From CALFMR01 sp035550595 (lineage in GTDB: Bacteria; Acidobacteriota; Vicinamibacteria; Vicinamibacterales; SCN-69-37), in the NCBI GenBank assembly GCA_035550595.1, contig DASZOV010000169.1, positions 1 through 5,126 on the forward strand: a stretch of DNA of 5,126 nt, in the 5' to 3' direction. Made by a program: the position numbers and the translations under genes. Numbering within the stretch: the stretch's first letter is position 1; each line of letters begins with the position of its first letter. The notes under the pieces were generated by a model. That model had not been told where the DNA came from, did no database searches, and saw nothing but the letters and a program-made list of their open reading frames with translations. Of the stretch, positions 1 to 4,636 are shown piece by piece.

Positions 1-3000
1 GATCCGCGCGCGGTCGTTGGCGTTCTTCAGGTCGTAGATGAGCTGCGCCAGGTCCTCGATCGAGTAGATGTCGTGGTGCGGCGGCGGCGAAATCAACGCC
101 ACGCCGGGCGTCGAATGTCGCACCTTGGCAATCCACGGGTACACCTTGAACCCGGGCAACTGGCCGCCCTCGCCGGGCTTGGCGCCCTGCGCCATCTTGA
201 TCTGCAGGTCGTCGGCGTTGACGAGGTACTCGCTCGTCACGCCGAAGCGCGCCGAGGCCACCTGCTTGATCGCGCTCCGGCGCGAGTCGCCGTTGGCGTC
301 GAGCTTGTACCGCGCCGGGTCCTCGCCGCCCTCGCCGCTGTTCGACTTGCCGCCGAGGCGGTTCATCGCGATGGCGAGCGTCTCGTGCGCCTCCTGGCTG
401 ATCGAGCCGTACGACATCGCGCCCGTCGCGAAGCGCTTGACGATCGACTCGATCGGCTCGACCTCGTCGATGGGCACGGGCGTGTCGGCCGGCCGCAGGG
501 TGAACAGCCCGCGCAGCGTGCCGAGCTTGCGGCTCTGGTCGTTCACGAGCGTCGCGTACTCGCGGTAGATCGCCTCCTGCCCGCTGCGCGTCGCGTGCTG
601 CAGCTTGAACACCGTGTCCGGATTGAACAGGTGGTACTCGCCGTCACGCCGCCACTGGTAGTCGCCGCCGGGATCGAGATCGGGCACGGCCGCCGCGCGC
701 GGTGCGTAGGCTCGCGCGTGCCGGCGACGCACCTCTTCCGCAATCACGTCGAGCCCCACGCCGCCGACGCGCGAGGCCGTCGAGGTGAAGTACTGGTCGA
801 CGACCGACGCGTCGAGGCCGACGGCCTCGAAGATCTGCGCGCCGCAGTAACTCTGCAGCGCGGAGATGCCCATCTTGGACATCACCTTGAGGATGCCGTA
901 GTTGAGCGCCTTGATGTACCCGGTGACGGCCTCGCCGTGCGTGAGCCCCTCGAGCGAGCCGGCGCGGATCATGTCGTCGAGCGTCTCGAACGCGAGGTAC
1001 GGATTCACCGCGCCCGCGCCGTAGCCCACGAGCAGCGCGACGTGGTGCACCTCGCGCGCGTCGCCTGACTCGACCACGAGCGCGCACTTCGTGCGAAGGC
1101 CCGTACGCACCAGGTGATGGTGCACGCCGGACGTGGCGAGCAGGCTCGGAATGGGCGCGGCCTCGGGACTCACGCCACGATCCGAAAGGATGACGACGTT
1201 CGCGCCCTCGCGGACGACCCGCTCGGCCTCGGCCTGGAGCGTCGTCATCGCGCGCTCGAGCCCGTCGCCACCCTCGCTCGCGTCGAAGAGCATCGGCAGC
1301 GTCACCGACGAGAACCCGGCCGCGCGCACGTGCCGCAGCTTCGCCAACTGATCGTTGTCGAGGATCGGATACGGAATCTTGATCTGCCGGCACGACTCGG
1401 GGCCGGGCGCGAGCAGGTTCCCTTCCGGACCAATCGTCGACTCCATCGACGTCACGAGCTTCTCGCGGATGGCGTCGAGCGGCGGATTGGTGACCTGCGC
1501 GAAGAGCTGCGCGAAGTAGTCGTAGAGCAGACGCGGCCGATCGGACAGAACGGCCAGCGCCGCGTCGTTGCCCATCGACCCGACGGGCTCTTCGCCGCGG
1601 CTCGCCATCGGACCGACGAGCCACTTCAGATCCTCGTCCGTGTAGCCGAAAACCTCCTGCCGCCGCGTGACCGTGTCGGGATCGGGCAGCGGCACGTCCG
1701 GCGCATCGGGCAGCTCTTCGATCGCGATGAGGTGCTCGGCGAGCCACTCGCCGTACGGCGCGGCCTTCGCCAACCCATCCTTCACCTCCGCGTCGTCGAC
1801 GATGCGGCCCTGGGCCGTGTCGATGAGGAGGATGCGGCCGGGGTGCAGGCGCTCCTTGGCGCGGATGCGATCGACCGGAATGTCGAGGACGCCGGTCTCC
1901 GACGCGAGCACGACGAGATCGTCGGTCGTCACGACGTAGCGCGACGGCCGCAGGCCGTTGCGATCGAGTACGGCACCGATGACGGTACCGTCGGTGAACG
2001 CAATCGACGCCGGTCCGTCCCACGGCTCCATGAGCGAGGCGTGGAACTCGTAGAACGCGCGGCGCTCGGGGCTCATCTCCTGATGGCCGCTCCACGGCTC
2101 GGGGATCATCATCAGGATGGCGTGCGGCAGCGAGCGGCCCGACATGACGAGGAACTCGAGCACGTTGTCGAACGTCGCCGTGTCGCTGCCGCCCTCGCGG
2201 ATGATCGGCAGCACCTTCTGCAGATCGTCGCCGAAGACGTTGGAGGCGACGAGCGCCTCGCGCGCCTTCATCCAGTTGATGTTGCCGCGCAGCGTGTTGA
2301 TCTCGCCGTTGTGGGCGACGTAGCGGTACGGGTGTGCGAGCGGCCAGGACGGGAACGTGTTCGTGCTGAACCGCTGGTGCACGAGCGCGAGCGCCGACTG
2401 CAGATCCGGATCGGACAGATCCGGGAACATCGCGCCGAGCTGCACGCCGGTCAGCATGCCCTTGTAGATGAACGTGCGCGACGAGAGGCTCACGACGTAC
2501 ACGTCGCGCGCGCCCTGGCCCTCGAGCGCGTCGGCCGCGTGCTCGAAGCGCTTGCGGATGACGTAGAGCTTGCGCTCGAAGGCCGCATCGCCCTCGGCCG
2601 ACGCACCAGCGGGCGCGAGCGCGGGGCCGCGGCCGACGAAGATCTGCTGGAACACGGGCTCGACGGCGACCGCGCTCGGGCCGAGCGTCGCGTCATCGGT
2701 CGGGACGTCGCGCCAGCCGAGGACAATCTGCCCTTCCTCGACGACGATCGTCTCGAAGAGCGCACGCACACGGGCGCGCGCATCGGCGTCGCGCGGCAGG
2801 AAGACGAGCCCCGCGCCGTAGCCGCGCTCGGGCGGCAGGGCGACGCCCAGCCGGTCCGCTTCCTTGCGGAAGAACCGGTCCGGCATCTGCAGGAGGATGC
2901 CCGCGCCGTCCCCGGTGTTGACCTCGCAGCCGCACGCGCCGCGATGCTGGAGGTTGACGAGGATCTGCAACCCCTGGCTCACGATGTCGTGCGAGCGCTG

Positions 3001-3096
3001 CCCCTTGATGTGCACGACGAAGCCCACGCCGCAGGCATCGTGCTCATGGCGTGGATCGTAGAGGCCCTGACGAGATGGTGCTCCTCGGTAGTCCAC
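1..3096 (-). CDS. gltB: Glutamate synthase (GOGAT) large subunit, N-terminal 1032 codons; 3' end beyond window
   Basis: Glutamate synthase takes the amide nitrogen of glutamine, channels it as ammonia to 2-oxoglutarate and forms two glutamates in the cytoplasm. The frame is open throughout. Seen in order: a propeptide of about 21 residues; catalytic Cys22 in HDACGVGF, the N-terminal nucleophile after processing; amidotransferase motifs NLQHRGA, NGEIN (from residue 263), REGGSDTATFDN, MEPWDGPASI and DRNGLRPSRY (about 378-387); central-domain motif AQVTNPPLDAIREK (from 533); then FMN-domain motifs GAMSYGSIS (from 892), NRLGGKSNSGEGGED, KPGEGGQLPG (from 973) and ISPPPHHDIYSIEDLAQLIYDLK near the edge. 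Family members have about 1500 residues, so roughly the last third is missing, including the 3Fe-4S cysteines and the GXGXG domain. The start is GTG at 3096: it is the only usable start before Cys22, and an in-frame TAA lies two codons upstream (3103-3105). NADPH- or ferredoxin-dependence cannot be told, because no gltD is in view. Confidence 0.97.
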   Translation of the reverse strand, partial: MDYRGAPSRQGLYDPRHEHDACGVGFVVHIKGQRSHDIVSQGLQILVNLQHRGACGCEVNTGDGAGILLQMPDRFFRKEADRLGVALPPERGYGAGLVFLPRDADARARVRALFETIVVEEGQIVLGWRDVPTDDATLGPSAVAVEPVFQQIFVGRGPALAPAGASAEGDAAFERKLYVIRKRFEHAADALEGQGARDVYVVSLSSRTFIYKGMLTGVQLGAMFPDLSDPDLQSALALVHQRFSTNTFPSWPLAHPYRYVAHNGEINTLRGNINWMKAREALVASNVFGDDLQKVLPIIREGGSDTATFDNVLEFLVMSGRSLPHAILMMIPEPWSGHQEMSPERRAFYEFHASLMEPWDGPASIAFTDGTVIGAVLDRNGLRPSRYVVTTDDLVVLASETGVLDIPVDRIRAKERLHPGRILLIDTAQGRIVDDAEVKDGLAKAAPYGEWLAEHLIAIEELPDAPDVPLPDPDTVTRRQEVFGYTDEDLKWLVGPMASRGEEPVGSMGNDAALAVLSDRPRLLYDYFAQLFAQVTNPPLDAIREKLVTSMESTIGPEGNLLAPGPESCRQIKIPYPILDNDQLAKLRHVRAAGFSSVTLPMLFDASEGGDGLERAMTTLQAEAERVVREGANVVILSDRGVSPEAAPIPSLLATSGVHHHLVRTGLRTKCALVVESGDAREVHHVALLVGYGAGAVNPYLAFETLDDMIRAGSLEGLTHGEAVTGYIKALNYGILKVMSKMGISALQSYCGAQIFEAVGLDASVVDQYFTSTASRVGGVGLDVIAEEVRRRHARAYAPRAAAVPDLDPGGDYQWRRDGEYHLFNPDTVFKLQHATRSGQEAIYREYATLVNDQSRKLGTLRGLFTLRPADTPVPIDEVEPIESIVKRFATGAMSYGSISQEAHETLAIAMNRLGGKSNSGEGGEDPARYKLDANGDSRRSAIKQVASARFGVTSEYLVNADDLQIKMAQGAKPGEGGQLPGFKVYPWIAKVRHSTPGVALISPPPHHDIYSIEDLAQLIYDLKNANDRARI

Positions 3097-3160
3097 AGCC
3101 TTTTATGCACCAACCACCCGCGAAGTACCGAACGGAATTTGGAGATTGGGGTTATGCGTA
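3097..3160 (-). promoter_or_regulatory. Immediate upstream region of gltB, with a poorly spaced Shine-Dalgarno
   Basis: This stretch separates the GTG start from the heptamer tract and is visibly less GC-rich than its surroundings, as expected for a promoter and leader. The only Shine-Dalgarno-like run is AAAAGG at 3099-3104, and it ends just 2 nt before the GTG, which is unusually close. A further GGTGG-like run lies too far upstream to help. I see no convincing -35/-10 pair. A LysR-type box (T-N11-A) is too loose to call by eye. That the promoter lies here rather than inside or beyond the repeats is inference. Confidence 0.35.
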
Positions 3161-3223
3161 CAGGTTCTGGCGCGGGTCGGTTCCGGGTTCCAGGGTTCAA
3201 GGTTCGAGGAGGTTCCGGGTTCC

Positions 3224-3252
3224 GCGCGGGCGCGGCCTTCGGCGCGCCGCGC
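3224..3252. other. GC-rich imperfect hairpin between heptamer blocks 1 and 2
   Basis: The arms 3224-3237 and 3241-3252 can form 12 base pairs around a TTC loop (3238-3240), with two single bulged G residues at 3228 and 3234. The loop-closing core is GCCTTCGGC, which recurs at 3322-3330 and, inverted, at 3550-3558. No T-run follows on either strand, so it does not look like a standard intrinsic terminator. Its placement between two heptamer blocks matches that of the hairpin at 3317-3335. Confidence 0.6.
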
Positions 3253-3275
3253 CGGGGTTCCGAGGTTCGCCGCGC

Positions 3276-3294
3276 GGTGCGTTTCGGACGCGCG
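3276..3294. other. Short weak hairpin between heptamer blocks 2 and 3
   Basis: GCGT (3279-3282) and ACGC (3288-3291) pair around the loop TTCGG, and the stem can be lengthened by a T-G wobble and one more G-C pair. It is weaker than its two neighbours but sits in the equivalent position, in the interval between GGTTC units at 3264 and 3295. It is listed mainly because it completes the block-hairpin-block pattern. Confidence 0.35.
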
Positions 3295-3316
3295 GGTTCC
3301 CGGGTTCCGGGTTCTT

Positions 3317-3335
3317 CGCGCGCCTTCGGCGCGCG
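3317..3335. other. Perfect 8-bp GC hairpin between heptamer blocks 3 and 4
   Basis: CGCGCGCC (3317-3324) and GGCGCGCG (3328-3335) are perfect reverse complements around a TTC loop. The core GCCTTCGGC is shared with the hairpin at 3224-3252 and, in inverted form, with the one inside the 3522-3605 element. There is no T-rich tail, so simple termination is not indicated. Confidence 0.7.
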
Positions 3336-3382
3336 GGGGCCCGGGTTCCAGGTTCGAGGTTCCAGGTTCGCGTGGTCGTCGG

Positions 3383-3403
3383 CTTCCGGCTTCGAACTTC
3401 TAG
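3383..3403 (+). repeat. CTTCNNN heptamer, three units
   Basis: Three consecutive 7-bp units, CTTCCGG, CTTCGAA and CTTCTAG, share CTTC in the first four positions and vary in the last three. This is the same unit type as the five-copy run at 3488-3522. The two runs are in the same 7-bp register (their first TTC positions are 105 bp apart, 15 periods), although other sequence lies between. Confidence 0.7.
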
Positions 3404-3411
3404 ACTGACCA

Positions 3412-3446
3412 GTGTCGTGCGTCGTGTGTCGTGTCTCGTGTGTCGT
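3412..3446 (+). repeat. GTGTCGT heptamer, five tandem units
   Basis: Five uninterrupted 7-bp units run head to tail: GTGTCGT, GCGTCGT, GTGTCGT, GTCTCGT and GTGTCGT. Two units carry one substitution each. The unit differs from the GGTTC and CTTC types nearby but has the same length. On the gltB strand it reads ACGACAC. The sequence is nearly free of A on this strand. No protein-coding signal is seen. Confidence 0.85.
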
Positions 3447-3450
3447 GGAG

Positions 3451-3472
3451 CCCTGGGTCTTCAGACCCAGGG
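3451..3472. terminator. Perfect 9-bp hairpin in the lysR-gltB gap, possible terminator
   Basis: CCCTGGGTC (3451-3459) and GACCCAGGG (3464-3472) pair perfectly around the loop TTCA. It lies about 150 bp beyond the stop of the LysR gene, in the direction of its transcription. Neither strand shows a clear T-run after the stem, so it is a weak candidate for intrinsic termination and may equally be a structural or cruciform element of the repeat tract. The inverted repeat is certain; the role is not. Confidence 0.45.
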
Positions 3473-3486
3473 GGAACCCGGAACCC
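3473..3486 (-). repeat. Two GGTTC-type heptamers in inverted orientation
   Basis: GGAACCC occurs twice in tandem on the plus strand. It is the exact reverse complement of GGGTTCC, which is seen in the 3163-3371 tract. The pair directly abuts the 3451-3472 hairpin, so this unit type lies in opposite orientation on either side of the GTGTCGT run and the hairpin. Confidence 0.75.
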
Positions 3487-3487
3487 A

Positions 3488-3522
3488 CTTCTGGCTTCTG
3501 GCTTCAACCTTCTAACTTCCAA
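3488..3522 (+). repeat. CTTCNNN heptamer, five units
   Basis: Five consecutive 7-bp units, CTTCTGG, CTTCTGG, CTTCAAC, CTTCTAA and CTTCCAA, keep CTTC and vary the last three bases. The run ends exactly where the inverted-repeat element begins. Compare the three-unit run of the same type at 3383-3403. Confidence 0.75.
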
Positions 3523-3547
3523 GAGCGTGTTTCAAAACTGAAAAGAC

Positions 3548-3560
3548 GCGCCGAAGGCGC
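3548..3560. other. Inner GC hairpin of the 84-bp element
   Basis: GCGCC (3548-3552) and GGCGC (3556-3560) pair around GAA. Read on the minus strand it carries the same GCCTTCGGC core as the hairpins at 3224-3252 and 3317-3335, so this core is shared between the heptamer tract and the inverted-repeat element. Confidence 0.6.
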
Positions 3561-3567
3561 CCCATTC

Positions 3568-3588
3568 GTTCGAAGTTCGAAGTTCGAA
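3568..3588 (+). repeat. GTTCGAA heptamer, three perfect units
   Basis: Three identical 7-bp units run in tandem, followed by a degenerate fourth (GTTTTGA) that forms part of the right inverted end of the 84-bp element. Each unit contains the self-complementary TTCGAA. This is the fourth unit type of length 7 in this gap. Confidence 0.85.
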
Positions 3589-3623
3589 GTTTTGAAACGC
3601 ACTCTAAGCTTGTCCAGCGCTTT

Positions 3624-4532
3624 TCACTCCCCAGGGTGCAGCTTCAGCCTCGGTCTCAGCTCCTCGAGGATCCGACGCATCTCCTGCACCGCGCGCGGAA
3701 GCCGGGTCGCTCTTGGATGGACCCAGCCCGTTTCGCGGAACAGCTTCTGGCCGGCGATGCGCGCGCAGAACAGTTGGCCGGCGCTCACCTCTCGCGCGAT
3801 GGCCTGGTAGGGCACGATCGCGATGCCCATCCGCACCCGCACGAGCGCCTTGATGATCTCCACGTTCTCGGTCTCGGTCACCACCTTCGGCTCGATCTGT
3901 TCGCGGACGAAGAACTCCTCGATGACGCGACGGCTGTTCGAGCCGGGCTCGAACAGGACGAACGGCTGCCGGAGCAGGTCCTGCGGCGTGATCTGGCGTT
4001 TGCGTGCGAGCGGGTGTTGGGGCGCGGTGATGAGCAGCAGCTCCTCGCGGATGACCGACTCGGTCGCGAGGCTCGGGTCGTCGATGGGCAGCGTCAGCAG
4101 ACCGAGGTCGGCTCCGCCCGTGCGCAGTTGACGAATGAGTCGAGGCGTGGCGCCCGTCGTCAGCTTGACGTCGACGCCGGGGTGGACGCGACGGAACTCT
4201 TTCAAGAGTGACGGGAAGACGTACAGACAGACCGTCATGCCGCCGACCAGGCGCAGCGTGCCGCCGAGCGTGCGGCGGCTCTCGAGGATCGCGGCCTTGG
4301 CTTCTTCGATGTCCTCGAACACGCGCCGGCTGAGCGCGAGCAGCGTCGTGCCGGCGGGGGTGATCCGGATCTTGCCGCCGACGCGCAGGAAGAGTTGCTC
4401 TTCGAGCTCCTCTTCGAGCACCAGGATCTGCCGGCTCACGGCCGACTGCGACAGGTGCAGTTGATGCCCGGCCGCGGTGAACGACCCCGTGTCGGCAACC
4501 GCCCGCAAGATTTCAAGCTGTCTCAAGTCCAC
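3624..4532 (-). CDS. LysR-type transcriptional regulator
   Basis: This complete 302-residue protein matches the usual size of LysR-type regulators, cytoplasmic DNA-binding proteins that normally act as tetramers and sense a small molecule. Residues 1-60 form the winged helix-turn-helix: LRQLEILRAVADTGSFTAAG, then LSQSAVSRQI (recognition helix) and the wing around RITPAG. Residues 62-88 suit the linker helix, and about 90-295 the two-lobed effector domain, opening with GTLRLVGGMT. The start is GTG at 4532, supported by AAGGAGG ending 10 nt upstream; the upstream ATG at 4560 is out of frame. It lies 527 bp upstream of gltB on the same strand. GltC of Bacillus, also LysR-type, controls gltAB from an adjacent gene, so gltB is a plausible target, but nothing in the protein proves this. 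Other LysR types, such as CysL- or CbbR-like ones, cannot be excluded. The effector is unknown. Confidence 0.95.
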   Translation of the reverse strand: MDLRQLEILRAVADTGSFTAAGHQLHLSQSAVSRQILVLEEELEEQLFLRVGGKIRITPAGTTLLALSRRVFEDIEEAKAAILESRRTLGGTLRLVGGMTVCLYVFPSLLKEFRRVHPGVDVKLTTGATPRLIRQLRTGGADLGLLTLPIDDPSLATESVIREELLLITAPQHPLARKRQITPQDLLRQPFVLFEPGSNSRRVIEEFFVREQIEPKVVTETENVEIIKALVRVRMGIAIVPYQAIAREVSAGQLFCARIAGQKLFRETGWVHPRATRLPRAVQEMRRILEELRPRLKLHPGE

Positions 4533-4542
4533 AAGCGGGCCC

Positions 4543-4549
4543 CCTCCTT
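4543..4549 (-). promoter_or_regulatory. Shine-Dalgarno of the LysR gene
   Basis: On the minus strand AAGGAGG lies 10 nt before the GTG start at 4532; the G-run continues, so effective spacing may be shorter. It is a near-perfect anti-16S match and fixes the start of the regulator at a non-ATG codon. Confidence 0.75.
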
Positions 4550-4558
4550 GGAGGCGGC

Positions 4559-4564
4559 ATCATA
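4559..4564 (-). promoter_or_regulatory. Possible -10 box for the LysR gene
   Basis: TATGAT on the minus strand matches the TATAAT consensus at five of six positions. It would put the start of transcription around 4552, giving a leader of about 20 nt with the Shine-Dalgarno near its 5' end. I see no -35 match at 16-18 bp spacing, where the terminator-like hairpin lies. This is a tentative call. Confidence 0.25.
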
Positions 4565-4575
4565 TCCCGTACACA

Positions 4576-4610
4576 CCACGGGCCGGACGGCATTGCCGCC
4601 CGGCCCGTGG
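4576..4610 (-). terminator. Strong hairpin after the upstream gene, probable terminator or mRNA end
   Basis: The outer arms 4576-4586 and 4600-4610 pair over 11 bp (CCACGGGCCGG with its complement). After one A-C mismatch, an inner 4-bp stem CGGC/GCCG (4588-4591, 4595-4598) closes on the loop ATT. The stem begins 26 nt beyond the stop of the 4637-5126 gene. No T-run follows on the minus strand, so it is not a textbook intrinsic terminator; in a high-GC genome such stems often mark 3' ends. It suggests that the regulator is transcribed separately from the upstream gene. Confidence 0.6.
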
Positions 4611-4636
4611 CGCTCGGTGGTGCTGGCGTATCGCGC

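Larger units (their letters stand above)
3163..3371 (+). repeat. GGTTCNN heptamer repeat tract in four blocks split by GC-rich hairpins
   Basis: GGTTC occurs 16 times, starting at 3163, 3179, 3186, 3194, 3201, 3211, 3218, 3256, 3264, 3295, 3303, 3310, 3344, 3351, 3358 and 3365. Within blocks the spacing is 7 bp, sometimes 8 or 10. The commonest unit is GGTTCCG or GGTTCCA, with GGTTCGA variants. Blocks of about six, two, three and four units are separated by intervals of 31-38 bp between unit starts, and these intervals hold GC-rich hairpins. Read on the gltB strand the unit is GGAACC(C/T). A 7-bp period shifts reading frame with each unit, so coding is unlikely. The pattern recalls the heptameric STRR repeats of cyanobacteria, but relatedness is not implied. 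Confidence 0.85.
3522..3605. repeat. 84-bp element with 18-bp inverted ends, MITE- or REP-like
   Basis: The ends AGAGCGTGTTTCAAAACT (3522-3539) and AGTTTTGAAACGCACTCT (3588-3605) are reverse complements at 16 of 18 positions; in RNA one of the two mismatches is a G-U wobble. Nested inside are a 5-bp GC hairpin with GAA loop (3548-3560) and three GTTCGAA units. The element ends 18 bp from the LysR stop codon, so a transcript of that gene would fold it into a long hairpin, which could end transcription or protect the 3' end. I see no transposase and no clear target duplication. Whether it is a mobile miniature element, a REP-like repeat or part of the heptamer tract needs its copy number in the genome. 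Confidence 0.65.

Noticed and set aside
644..2095. A 483-codon minus-strand frame
   Set aside because: It overlaps gltB in a different frame on the same strand and is Arg-rich with no motif. The gltB frame explains this DNA.
1114..3408. A 764-codon open frame on the plus strand
   Set aside because: It lies wholly antisense to gltB for most of its length, has low-complexity Arg/Ala/Val/His-rich sequence with no recognisable domain, and ends inside the heptamer tract. The minus frame reads as unmistakable glutamate synthase, so this is a high-GC shadow. The same applies to the plus-strand frame at 73-1068.
2979..3515. Open frames of 150-170 codons on both strands through the repeats
   Set aside because: Their peptides are read from 7-bp repeats (VPGSR- or NPGTR-like), shift frame with each unit, and have no domain or good start. 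They are not supported as genes.
3163..3605. CRISPR array
   Set aside because: The repeats are 7 bp, directly tandem and degenerate, without 25-40 bp repeats, regular unique spacers or cas genes.
3606..3623. Target-site duplication flanking the 84-bp element
   Set aside because: AAG occurs next to both ends, but three bases are too few and part of the left copy lies inside the inverted repeat, so no duplication can be claimed.
3636..4211. Plus-strand frame opposite the LysR gene, and others at 3823-4757
   Set aside because: They are antisense to a full-length, motif-complete LysR protein with a good Shine-Dalgarno; their sequences are low-complexity shadows.
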